Assembly (NCBI GenBank): GCA_037039685.1
Contig: JAWNGF010000011.1
Coordinates: forward strand, 1,488,001-1,552,000
Direction of reading: 5' to 3'
Length of the DNA: 64,000 nucleotides
DNA from: Ceratobasidium sp. AG-K
Lineage: Eukaryota > Basidiomycota > Agaricomycetes > Cantharellales > Ceratobasidiaceae
Position numbers and translations under genes: made by a program. This document shows, piece after piece, positions 1 to 10,866 of this stretch (position 1 is its first letter; every line of letters starts with the position of its first letter). The notes below the pieces were generated by a model. The model saw only the letters and a list, made by a program, of their open reading frames with translations. It had not been told where the DNA came from and searched no databases.

Positions 1-1226
1 GAGCCAGGGGACGGTACGTGCTTATACCTTTGCGGAGCGATAGATGGACCCGAGGTAATTGGGCTTGGCGTTGAGTTTCCTGAGCCCGTGCCGGTCTTGA
101 CCTGGGGTAGACGAAGAGCGTGGCGTTGATAGGGTACCGACTTGTTTGGCTTTTTGCGGGAAGTACGTGTGACACTCGAAGTGCGAGGCAGATTTGGTTG
201 AGGAGCGGGGACTATGACAGGAGGTTCCGGGTTCTGGAGCACGTCTACTTGGTCCACCCCGCTCGGAGCCGGGTCGCATTGATTCTGGAGGAGCTCGAGC
301 GGGCCGGATGGTTTCAACTTCATGATCTGCGCGAACGCTGAAGCAATACCCTGAGCATAAAACGCCACGACCGAGATACGCAACTTACAGTCTTTCTCAA
401 GAGACAAGTCCGCCAAGGGGAGCCCGGGCATGGGCTTGGAATTAGCTAGATTCCAGGATACTCAGACATAGCCTTGGATCAATAAAGTAGTTATACTTAC
501 CGAGCACAGCTGGTCCATATTCCTGTGGAAGGGGTGCTAAAATCAAGTCCACGACGAGGTCTGATTCTGCGCTGCTCAGCCAACGGAAGTTTGATATCGC
601 AATGAAACATGCCATTATTGGGAGAAATGTAATCGGCTTCTGCCACTGGCACGAAGGCTACAGAGTGATTAGTACAATCAGCCTACGTCTGCCCGGATGA
701 AGCATACCACTGAGATAAGCTGCCGTTTCAGGCGTTAGCTCTTGTAGCTGGAAGTCAGAATTCATCGAAGCTAATCGCGACCGGCATGAGCATGCGAAAT
801 ATCAAGAGAAACATAGGAACATCTACCGAGTTGAAGGTCGTATCCGGCGTCCTGGGGTAGGGCCACGTTCAGGGGCATATTCTGGGGAGCTGTAATCAAC
901 TGTTAGCATTGAACTATGAATCGACCGATGTTCTTACCTTGGGGTATCCAATTATAGTACGCATGATTGGCAGGGGCGTGAGGCCATCCCAAGCCTGGCG
1001 GAAGGCGCTGGGCATATTGAGCTGGAGCCTGCCCGGCGTCATAGAGTGGGACTAGAGGCATCATTGTCTGACCGCCGAGAAAGGGAAAGCCGTCGGCAGG
1101 TAAAGGGGTATCGGCCGGCGTAATTGTAGAGAGCGCGTGTACCGTATGGTCGATGGGAGAGCTCAGCGGATACCCTTGCCAGTTGAGCTCCAGGCTACCG
1201 GCAATCGAGGTATTTTCGTAAGGCAT
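1..1226 (-). CDS. Unrecognised multi-exon protein, 5' part, runs off the left edge
   Basis: Start ATG is at 1226, about 40 bp downstream of a TATA-like ATATATAC (1261-1270) on the same strand. Exon 1 (938-1226) is rich in Pro, Gly and Tyr and ends at a clear GTAAG donor. Exons follow at 827-889, 711-770 and 501-657 with matching phases. A further exon lies near 340-460, and a last visible exon (about 22-340) encodes a Pro/Ser/Thr-rich, basic, disordered segment that ends at a GTATAA donor close to the window edge. The phase between the 501-657 exon and the next does not close cleanly with the donor I chose, so that junction is uncertain. No domain was recognised. The composition resembles a nuclear or regulatory disordered protein, but no function is supported. 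Confidence 0.55.
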
Positions 1227-3444
1227 GTTGGAGGATAATGCGAAGGAGATGAACCAGTGGGGTATATATGAAGCGAACCGAGGAGCACTCTACCAGAGAG
1301 CGATGAGAGAAGAGATAGAGAAAGCGTTGGACACAAGCCCAAAGTACGGCGGGATCTTATTAGATTCGGTCAAAATCAAGATTGGTCCAAAATAGTGTCT
1401 TGCATTGTTGCCCAACGACCCACATGTGTCCGGACGATAATAGGTGCATTATGCTAATGCGATGAAAGCCTCCCATAAGAAACCGAGAAGATCTACATGA
1501 AGATCGGTTGCGCAAGATGCCGAGCCATCTAAGCAGGCACCTAGGAAATGACGCGCCACCCGCCAGGAGCACCGGCGCTTGTTTCAGCAACAATGAGGCA
1601 GAACAAGGTTTTCGTTGGGCCATGTAATTATGACGACTCTTCCTGACAGGCCCTCGGTGGCGTTTCAGACGAGGGTGTCGTCCTCAGGCTGTATGCATGC
1701 CCGAATGTTCCAACACAATCTCCCTTTACTATCATAACCCAATACTATTCACTGGAAACCAATTCTCCGCACATAGAGACCCATTACTAGCCCCTGATCA
1801 AGCGGCCAGCACATGTGCAGCGACTCTGCTCACACGTACCGCCGTTAGAGCCAAACATGTGTGTGTCCCATTTACTAGATGGGATTCCAAGCTAATCGGG
1901 CTCTCCGATTTTGTCCCTCAGGGATTCTTCGGATCGCTTCGCGTAAGCCCGCCAGAATAGTACAAGGGCGCGGGACCAAAACCGCCTCCGAAGCTGGTTC
2001 GTTGCCTCAATAAACGTGTTCGCCTTGGCTTTGAGATAGTCTAGCCCCGCATCTCTATGGTCGATTAAGAGAACATAGGAAAATCGGCAATTGAGCGGTG
2101 AACAGGTGGATAATACTTGCGTATTAATAGGCCATGTTGCCTAGTGCGGCAAAAAACAATCTCGGAGCGACGCAAGCCGCTTTGTGATTCGGTATCCAGA
2201 TGTCTGGGCGCCTCTTATGTGCGATTGTTGGGACGTGCTTCGTATTCGCCATGAGCCTCAAACATGAGGCATGCATGGCCGACGCTAGTGATATATACAT
2301 CATTCGCATATTCTTACCACACCCTCGATGACACCGGAAGGTATACTATCCGCGTGCTTTGTGTCTCCCTTGAGAGGTGTTCGAAGCACATTGAGCGAGG
2401 AGACGAGAGGCTCGGCAAGTGGCGCCACAGCAAACTAGCATATTTCTGTCCCTGAGATCTCTCGGTGTTTAGCCAATTGATTCGGTGGCAAACTGGGAAG
2501 GAAACACCTACCAGAGGTCTAGCTCATGACGTCTGGGTATGCTGGCTAACAGTTGGCAGTTGCGCGGAATTGGGCTACTCTAACGCGCAGGAGGTCTTGG
2601 CAAACGGCTTAGGCTTTCGCCCTCTATACCCATTCGGAACGAAGCACACCGGACCTCACATTGCTTTCCAATACCCATCGTCCACAAGGCCTAGTCAGAG
2701 TTAATATGGGGATTATGGCATATACGTGGGTCACCGACCAATCGTCATTGTTCAAAGCCGACTCGAGAGCTTCATATCGTTTATAATTTACCGAAATAGA
2801 TCCTTGCCATGCGTTCTAACATATATGCGCAAGCGGATTGTCCATCACGTGAGGTCGTGCCCAACAAAGCCCGAGCTACACTTCATCTGCGGGCAACACG
2901 TTCGAATCATAGTGATATGTATTATGTAGTCTATGAGTATAGTCCTAAAGGCTATATAACTTGCTTCCTCCTACCTAAACATTGAGCATAGTCCAACTCT
3001 AGAATCCATGCAACGACACTAACCCGCTTCTGGCTTTGACTCGCTATAGCTCTCAGTGATTGTGACACCTGTTTGCCAGCTTATTTAGTTGCGTTAATTT
3101 CGGTTTATACCTAACTCTTGTATTAAGCGCTGGTATGGTTTTGCCCGGAGTCCTGCCTGAACGTTGAGCTATTTGAGCACTAGGAGGACAGACTCCTTAC
3201 CAGAAAATAGTAGCATACTTCGCGAGTTGATATTCACATTCCTCGCCTCCTCGTAGTTTTAGCAAATTGCGAATATCGTTCGGATAATCGAACAGGTTGA
3301 AAGATGGGCAGTACCCTGAAGGCCGTTCTGCAACATATATATACCATTGTTTTTGAGAGTTAATCGCTGTTTCTCTCTCTGCGCCATCCCTCTTCTACCC
3401 TCTGGCGTAAGATAGCATCCGATTTGAGTGCTAACTCTGTCGCA
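1227..3444. other. Intergenic region without recognisable gene
   Basis: Only short, unrelated open frames with no domain, no intron-supported extension and no homology I recognise. It contains the promoter of the minus-strand gene that starts at 1226 and, near 3332-3345, an ATATATATA element about 100 bp before the next plus-strand gene. Confidence 0.6.
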
Positions 3445-4276
3445 ATGCTGCTCAATCGGCAGCGGACCTCAGCGCGGGGCAGATATGACTTAAACACAGT
3501 CATAGTTCATGCCGCCTCGCAGGCGGCCCTAGTACTAAATTTTCCCCTTGCACAAGACGTGATTAGACAACTAAACGACCTATATACGAGCCTAAGGGTA
3601 CGTCCTATCACGCATACACTCACAACCTCCCCACACCAGAGTGACGTCCTGTCAACCTTTAGGCACCCAAAGAGATAACTTAGGCATTCAGTCGCTAATT
3701 TGTGCCATTGAGGGAATGGTGCGCGTCTTGGATAACGCTGCTGAAGGGTTGGACGGGGTCGCGAGCATTGATAATGATTTCTTGATGCTCCTCGAGGAGC
3801 TGCAGCGGTTTCATGAGCAGGTCCGCCAATCCATGTCCCCTACCCTTGATCAAACGTCCCTTATGTGTCACAGCAATCTTAGGCTTGTTCTTGCCCAACT
3901 GCAGAGGATTCAAAGCTACCGATCGACTTCCAAGTTTCTGTCTCGAGCATATACCAATGAGTTTATCGAGCAGAAACGTGAGAGCCTTATGGACGGGACG
4001 TGCAACTTGATGTTTCGACTTGCTATCGGGAGCGTGGGTTTGATTCGTTCTTTCCCTAGGACTCATAGCTAACAAAGGCAGTAGCTCGCTCAAGCCTCGC
4101 ACAGCAATCACGCGCTAGCCCAGGTTCAACAAAGTGTCCGATTGCTTGAAGATTCGAATCATCAACAGTACAAACACATGGCTGAGAAACACGAGCAATT
4201 AGAAAACCGGATACTGTTGCTGATGAGGAGCGAGACGATTATTGTGTCAGGTTTAACGATCGTTTTATTTGAGTAG
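3445..4276 (+). pseudogene. Small helical protein, first tandem copy, frame-disrupted
   Basis: Paralogue of the intact gene at 5716-6517, aligned exon by exon. Exon 1 starts at ATG 3445 and ends near 3597 before GTACGT. The next exon is in frame with its paralogue only if one base is restored in the AAAGAGAT stretch near 3668-3676, where the intact copy has one base more. Downstream it keeps the same leucine-rich helices, including a MLLEELQRF motif shared exactly with the paralogue, and ends at TAG 4274-4276 with a short hydrophobic tail (IVSGLTIVLFE). The last intron junction also looks one base off. Either it is a decaying duplicate or the assembly lost bases here. The fold prediction is given under the intact copy. 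Confidence 0.6.
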
Positions 4277-5715
4277 CCGGTACTTATAGGGCGGGCTCTG
4301 CGCAAGCGCGGGTCCCGAGGGTCTATCCTAGTGAGTAGACAAAACCTATGGCGTGGTGTTTATGATAGGCTGTTGTACTTTTAGCCGTGTATGTAGGTAG
4401 ATGTAGCTAGTACCGTTGTACGGCCAGACACACTCATCCCCAAGTACTGGCCAAGACTGATTGATGTTTCTATATTTATTCGGCTGTGCATGTTTATCAC
4501 AAGTTTGCATATAGTGTCATGTTTCTTCTTGGCTCGTATGTATGTATTTGCTCTCCTTTCTATCTGGTGCAGTGTTCATAGGTAGCCATGATGGTTGTAT
4601 CTAAGTTTAGGTTTTTTGTTTATGTCTATACAGAATCCTGAATCGGACCGCTTAGCCCATATAACTCTTTCTCCACCACTATTCGATTGCAGTAGCCCAC
4701 GCATTGCCGTTTCCGGGTCCGTATAGCATGACTGCTGAGCTACTTAGTTCCAGGATCCTGGGTTAGAGTTGGCAGACATGCATAACAAAGCGCCCCGCTT
4801 TCTCCTAGAGAAGGAAATAAATTTGGAATTAGCGTGTACGATCACAATTACAATCACCAGCATGTAGGAGCACCTGAAGCATTCAAAGCGCAAGCAAGGT
4901 CAGGGGTTGCTGCCCCAAGTTCCCTCAGCCAGTGGTGTTGCTCGGGGTTTCTGACGGCCTGTTACGCGTTCGAGCCTCAGAATGAGTATGACCGTGGATG
5001 CTGAGCAATCGGTTAGACTTTCAACTCGGCACCGGATTGACGATTGTACATGTTCTGAAATCCCTCTGACCTAGGCTACTATGCGGACCAGCTGCTGCTC
5101 GCCATGGTCAAATTTAGGCCTGAGCCACCTGAGCGCTAAATCCAATAGCTTGTACATGAAGGCATAGCTAGGGGATTTCCGGCAAAAACTATTCAGCTCA
5201 GCTTGCCAAGAATTCTCGTGGCCAACTTGTGCATAGAGACTTATCCGGTATCCTAACCGCCGGGCGCATAGAACAGCCCCTCGGTGCTTAACAAACTGCA
5301 TAACCTTCCAGGTTTGGCAACTTTAAAGTTGCTGATCCCCAACCAGAAAGTCTGAAACCAATGCCAAGTGCAAGTACAACGGAGCGTGTATGGTGCTGTC
5401 CGGTATGGACGCAGAGCCCGGATATACTAGGCAATCTTTAACAGAAAGAGTAGGTTTGAGCACTGCAATCGCGCAAGTCTTTGCCAAGGGCCTTTGTATC
5501 CATCGATATCAGTAGGTTTTGCATCGCACTGAATACTCCAATTATGGAAACAAGCGCTTGACTGACCGAATATGTTGACTAGCTTTGAGGTACCCTGAGC
5601 GCGACCTCGTGGGACAAGCTATATATATCCGCGCCGTCGGTCAAACAGCACCGTCGTTCTCCCTCTTACCACTAGTCCACATCACATAGAGCCCGTTGCG
5701 CGTTGCTGAGCTGCA
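4277..5715. other. Intergenic region between the tandem copies
   Basis: The segment just after the first copy (to about 4470) matches the segment after the second copy (to about 6760), so the duplicated unit includes 3' flank. A TATATATA element lies at about 5620-5628, roughly 90 bp before the second copy. A 76-codon minus-strand frame at 5071-5301 has no supporting features. Confidence 0.6.
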
Positions 5716-6517
5716 ATGCCACCTAACCAGGGGTGGACTGCGGTCCGGCATAGACATGGCTTGGGCGCCGACGCTGCTCGCGTCTTCTTACAGGCCACCC
5801 AAATATCAAGCTTTCCGATGGCACAAGAAGTAGTTCGACAACTGGGTAACTTACACGCTAGTCTCAAGGTTTGTCCAAAGTCATATATATTATCTTCAAC
5901 TCGGAATCGACCTCGCAATAACGCCCCTCCGCTCATTTCAGGCCCCCGAAAGGGATAGCTCGGACGTTCAATCTTTGGCTGACAATATCAAAGGAACGAT
6001 TCACGTCTTGGACAATGCCGCTGGTGAACTAGGAGATCTCTCGACCGACGACGCTGATAACTTGATGCTGCTTGAAGAGCTGCAGAGGTTCTATGAGTAA
6101 GTGTATTCATACGAGCCGTCTCCTTTGCCTTCAGCGTTCACACTGCAATACAGCCAACTTTCAATCTCCCTTGCACGGCTACAAAGCAGTCAGAGCCACG
6201 GGTTCACCCACAAGTTATTACACCACGTATCTGTTCAAGAGTTAATCGAACAGACGCGAGAAGAGCTCATGAACACCACGCTCAGATTAAGTGTTCAGCT
6301 TGCGGTGCTTGGAGTGGGTTTAGTACTCTGTTCCTGTATAGCCGTGAGCTGACAAAAAGTCAAGTTTACTCAGGCCTGGCACAGTAGACAAGCGCTAGAG
6401 CAAATTCAACGAAATATGATGGAAGAGCATGAGGATTTGGTGCGCGAGGTACGATCATTGATGAAGAGGGGGGATGCAATGATCGTGTCGAGCGTGTCAA
6501 TCGTTTTATTTAAATAG
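5716..6517 (+). CDS. Small helical protein, possible MLKL/HeLo-like N-terminal domain, intact copy
   Basis: Four exons (5716-5868, 5942-6096, 6154-6313, 6374-6517) close in phase to give 203 residues. The start ATG 5716 follows a TATATATA box by about 90 bp. The protein is mostly amphipathic helix: an Ala/Phe-rich first segment, a VVRQLGNLHASLK helix, a TIHVLDNAAG helix, the LLEELQRF motif near residue 95, a long Gln/Glu-rich helix, and a charged coil ending in a short hydrophobic tail (VSSVSIVLFK). This succession resembles the four-helix MLKL/HeLo-type modules that open many fungal NLR-like and cell-death proteins, here as a stand-alone protein without a nucleotide-binding domain. That is inference from pattern and composition; no catalytic motif is visible. 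It is the second of two tandem copies. Confidence 0.6.
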
Positions 6518-7224
6518 CCGGTACTTATTGGGCAACTTCACTCAGCTGAGGTGGAGTTCGAGGGGTCTAGGCCTTTGGGCTGGACAAAACCTATGAGTGT
6601 TACCCTGCACGCGTTTTGAATGTGTTTTATTTATGTGTGCTAAGTCGATACTAACCTCGTTGCTCACGCGCTGTCGTTTATACGCCCTGTCTCTTCTGTC
6701 ATTGGAACCTCCCGCTTGTGTACGGCGCGCACTCATCCTCAAGTACTGGCCAGCAATTGTTTCTGTTTCTGTAATAGTTATACGCTGTTAGCGACTCCAG
6801 TTGGCCCCTGGCGATCTAGAGCGCTGGGAGCCAATTGGAATTCCGCTGTATACCCCAAGTACCATGTAACAAAATGGTTTATCCGACCATACTCGCGAAG
6901 TGCCCAAACATATTCTAAGAAAAGAAACCAAAAAGGGGAGCAGGGGGACTTCGAGTCAAACTGCAAGTGTATAACAGGGGAGCTATTCTGACCATGCAAA
7001 CCACTGTCGGTTATCCCAATAGTCGCCCGCATTAATTCGAACCCAGTAAAATCTTCATAAAACATTCGCGCGTTCTACATACAAATAACCAAAAAGCACT
7101 ATACACATAGATCGCCAAGAAATTCAGTCCGTGTATACGATTCACGTTTTCCGTGTGTTCGCCTGTACTCCCTACTGCTCAGCTCCTCTACCCTCTGCCC
7201 GACTTCAATCCAACTACGTGCGCA
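6518..7224. other. Intergenic region, 3' flank of tandem duplication
   Basis: Begins with sequence duplicated from 4277 onward (shared CCGGTACTTAT and GACAAAACCTATG blocks; a TCATCC-CAAGTACTGGCCA block recurs near 6731). The rest, up to the end of the Rap1-like gene, shows nothing recognisable. Confidence 0.55.
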
Positions 7225-8689
7225 CTAGACGCTCTCCTTGGTGTCAGTCTCCCCATTTGCGGGAGGATACACCATCGGATACATAGGCGGGAAACCAGCA
7301 GCGTTAGATCCCGAGGTGCTCGGAGCCGGGCTCGCCTCGGTGGATTCCTCAGGTCCAGCGGGGGTCGTAGGAAAGTTTGAAGACCCAGCGGGAGTGGAGG
7401 GAAAGTTGGACGAAGTAGCCGGAGCGCTAGAAAACGTAGACGATGCAGCGGGTGTACTAGAGAATGTAGCCGGGGCAGCTTGTGTGGCCGGAAACGCAGC
7501 TGGCGCAGGCGTCTGGGCCGGCTGAGTATAGTTTTGGGACGAACTCGAGGGGGAAGCGTACGTCTGCGAACTCGGCGGGGACGTATACTGCTGGGCGGGC
7601 GGGGAAGTGTAGGTCTGGCCCTGACTCGAACTAGAAGCAGTGGCGGTATACTGTGCCTGGAACCCGGCATACGACGCAGGCGGGTTCATCTGGCCCTCGG
7701 TAAACTGCCCGTTTTGAGGTTCGGTGAATTGATCGTTTTGCGAGGATTCGGGGAACTGTTGGTCGGAATCATGGTCTGGGTCGGCTTCGGCTTCTGCATC
7801 TGCGTCTGCACCAGTATTAAAATCGGCGGGGTTGGCATTGACGTTGCCCGCCTCGTACTCCTTGACCCAATTTTTAAACGAGGCTGCACGGATTAGTAGT
7901 ACCCTAAATGCAAACGGAGGACTCACTGGCAAACGCATGCGCAACCCAACTCTGACGTCCCCGGTCCGGACGAGTCTCTTTTGCCCACCGACGCACAAGC
8001 GTGGCCTGTTCGCGCTCGCTCGGAGCCGGATGCTGGGCCATAAAATTATACAACGCAACATTTTCCTCGAGCGTCCAGGGGCGGTTCGGCTGCCTCGGCG
8101 GACGAGGGTTGCGTTTCTTGATCGGAGGCGAGGGAGCAGGCTGGGGTTGCGGTGCAGGGTCGTAATACGCGTACGGCTGGGGGTTGGGATAGTACCCCGG
8201 GACGAGGGGGTAGCCTGGGTTGTACTGGTATGATACCGGGGCGGGGTCCGTGCGCTGTTGTTTCGGGGCTGGGTCGGGTAGATCATCGGCGGGGCGTTTG
8301 CGGGGAATGGGTGTGCGTCCGAGTCTGCATCCCGCCCAGTCGTTGGCGATGGCGAGTTTCCCCCCGGCGACGGACAGATGCAGCCACTCTGGTCTTAATA
8401 CACGCTTGTCAGAGCGGTCGCCATAGCCGTCTATCGTGTCCTGACCGTCCGACGACATGGGATCGACAATCAGGTAGACTGCATGACGCATGGTGAGGGT
8501 GAGGTGGCCGCCATGGTGTGTGACGAGATGACAGAGTGTATCCCGCGCAGGGACATCTTTATGGACAAAGACAGGCAGAGGATCGCCCAGGTGGTCGATA
8601 AATATCAGCGAATCGGTCGGTGCCAGCGCTGGGCGACGCGGCTTGTCAAACACGGGAAACGGCATGGTGCTGGCAGGCATAACACCCAT
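7225..8689 (-). CDS. Rap1-like telomere-binding protein (BRCT + Rap1 Myb domain)
   Basis: Two exons, 7927-8689 and 7225-7883, joined over a 43-nt intron, encode 473 residues. Residues about 20-115 look like a BRCT fold, as at the N-terminus of fungal and animal Rap1. A proline-rich linker with a basic cluster (RKRPADDLP region) follows. Then, at about 195-265, comes a Rap1-type Myb helix-turn-helix beginning PWTLEENVALYNFMAQHP and continuing with RRWAKETRP, RGRQSWVAHA and, after the intron, FKNWVKEYEAG. The C-terminal half is low-complexity, acidic then Gln/Ser/Pro/Ala-rich with repeated STPA-type units. The family works at telomeres in the nucleus, bound to DNA or to Taz1/TRF proteins. No typical Rap1 C-terminal domain is obvious. 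Its start codon lies only 28 bp from that of the divergent neighbour. Confidence 0.75.
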
Positions 8690-8700
8690 GCCCGCTATGC

Positions 8701-8720
8701 CATCACGTGATCACGTGATG
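8701..8720. promoter_or_regulatory. 20-bp perfect palindrome with two CACGTG E-boxes in a divergent promoter
   Basis: CATCACGTGATCACGTGATG is its own reverse complement and holds two complete CACGTG boxes, the core bound by bHLH factors of the Cbf1/Pho4/USF type. It sits between the start codons of the Rap1-like gene (8689, minus) and the voltage-sensor gene (8718, plus); the last three bases of the palindrome are that gene's ATG. The spacing leaves almost no room for separate promoters. Confidence 0.6.
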
Positions 8721-9438
8721 GACTCTTCCCACTCTCAGTACCAGCTCACACGCGATGAGCTCAGTCGGGCCATTGCGAATCGACTTGTGCATTCGAGGGC
8801 GTATGTGTTGCTCTATCTGGTCATGGCGGCCTTGAGCGCCGCTACTGTTGCGCTGTCGTTGTCGGACGGGTGTCCTGGCACGGCGTTTTATGTCCTCGAA
8901 ATCATCATCAACACGGTCATGATCGCTGAAGTCTCCATCCGCCTCGTTGCCTTTGGCCGAGTAAGTCCATGTTCTAGCCATTTGCTTTTCTAACTCGCCG
9001 CAGCAATTCTGGAAATCCCCATTCAACGTCCTCGACGTCCTTCTCACCGGACTGTGCGTCATCACCCTGCTCGTGCTCTTCAGCACAACATGCAACACCA
9101 CCTCCAAAGAAGAAGAGCTCCTCGACACTTTGCTGCTCGTATTCCGCAACGTCATGCAATTCGGACGTCTCGCAGCCGTCATGCGCCAATCCGGTCAATC
9201 TCTCTTTGCCCGTCCGAAAGCGATCGATCTGTCGCTGCCCACCCATCGGGAGGGTTATTCGAGGCTGGATATTGATTTGGACGAGGACGAGAGGCCGTTG
9301 CGTCAAGAGGTCGTGTTTGACGTCGGGCCGAATGGGTGGGCGGATGAGCCTTCTCCGCCTGTGCGCAAGCCGAATCCGAATATTGGCATGAACCGGGGGG
9401 ATCCGGGCGAGTCGGAGGATTTGTGGGCCAGTATGTGA
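8718..9438 (+). CDS. Voltage-sensor-like (ion transport domain) membrane protein
   Basis: Two exons (8718-8960, 9004-9438; GTAAGT donor, CGCAG acceptor) encode 225 residues. Four hydrophobic segments are visible: about residues 28-47, 55-78, 88-108 and 118-135. The fourth carries spaced arginines (RNVMQFGRLAAVMRQ) like an S4 helix. The segment order and the FWKSPFNVLDVLLTGLCV motif resemble the S1-S4 module of ion-transport-domain proteins, with no pore region. The C-terminal 85 residues are hydrophilic and acidic, probably cytosolic. Upstream in-frame ATGs exist (8697, 8688), but the methionine at 8718 leaves the shortest overlap with the neighbour. Whether it conducts ions or acts as a sensor cannot be said from sequence. 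Confidence 0.65.
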
Positions 9439-10866
9439 GCGGCGAGGGTGAGGGGCCGGTGTGTAGGAATGGAGTTGACAAACTGTCGAGGTCGGAAGGT
9501 GTTCAGGTGGCGTGCGGGTGTTTTAGATTTTACGGACTCGAGTTTTAGTTTATTCTGTTGCTTTGCCCAATTCATAATACTCAGACCTCACGCGAGTTGG
9601 AAAAAACACGGCATGGTATTCGACGCGAATAGACAATCTACGGATACAGCAAGTGGCTATGGGGTACAAATGGACAGTTACATAAATACATGGGAAATAG
9701 GTTAGATGTAGTGATAAGTTAAAAGGCTGTACAATATATAAATACACGAGATGCGAAGAATAAGTTACAACAAGCTGGACAAGTGAGTGTGAAAGGAACG
9801 GAAACCACGGGCAGAGTTGTGTTGGAGCAAAGCGCCCAGGTGATCTCGGGCAAAAACACCTCGGCAAGCATGAAGCGTCGTGCGTGCCCGAAAACTATGA
9901 CTTGGGCGTAAACGTGCTCGGGTATGCGTCGGGCGGGGGTACTGGATTAGGGGAAGATAGATAGGCTGAGAAACTGGAATAAATAGTCGAGAATTAGGTA
10001 GCTTGTACGAGGCGATTGATCGTGGTCGAGATAGATACAGTGATAAATAGCTGGAAGTTGGTGGTACGGGACGATAGTGGGTATAGTCGGGAATAATAAA
10101 GTAGACATCTAAAAGGCAAGTTTAGTAAAGACACCTCCAAAACGAGACGAGTTGCGTACCCATTATGATACAAATCAGAGGCCAGATGTTATACAGTCTA
10201 GTATACAGTGGGTGTGATGTGAGGGTATCGAGGTATGCGTCCGAGTCGAATAGATACTAGGGATACAGTCGCGAAGAGTCCGAGTCGGGTGGTATAGTCT
10301 AGTGGGTATCGATTCTAGGGTATGTCGAACGAGTATATCAAACACAGTATGCAAGAAGGGGTATAACGGCTCCAGAGCCCACATCTAGGTTCTAATAATC
10401 TACTAGACAAGTCAGTTGAATCCTCGAAAACGAGACAAGCGACTCACCTATTCTAATAATACACATAATTTACATAAACGAGCGACGGATCCAAACCAAG
10501 ACGGGGAGCGATGATTCCTACCCACCATGACCTAGGTCTTTATACTTTGCCCACGCATCTTAATCTCGCGCCCAAGGTCATTGTTCCTAAAGCGGGGCTG
10601 TATGCGCCTCAAGGCTTGCTGCACCGCAATTGGCAAAAACCAGGATAGACGCCCGTTCGGTGGGAATATTCCAACCAAGAAACGAGCGCGAGGCTGGACA
10701 ATGTCGTTGTCGTTGGAGTACCGCTCCTCGCCAAGCACAACGAACACGACACGAGCGTCTCACCGTGTTGAATCGGGACAATGAACTGCTTTGGATGGGT
10801 AAATTACACGCTTACACAATACCACATAGCCCCGATCCATGGCATCATTTCGTTCCGAACAGACCA
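9439..10866. other. Long intergenic region, AT-rich, no gene seen
   Basis: Between the 3' end of the voltage-sensor gene and the 3' end of the convergent gene at 10867. It is rich in short GATAG/GTATA/TATAG words, especially 9930-10350, without a regular repeat period that I can define. No open frame has protein-like composition. Confidence 0.5.

Noticed and set aside
5071..5301. 76-codon minus-strand frame in the spacer of the tandem pair
   Set aside because: No splice context, no family resemblance, not repeated in the paralogous flank.
7480..8496. Several plus-strand frames over the Rap1-like gene
   Set aside because: Antisense to a gene with clear BRCT and Myb regions.
9930..10350. Possible minisatellite of GATAG/GTATA words
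   Set aside because: Word enrichment is visible but I could not define a repeat unit or period.
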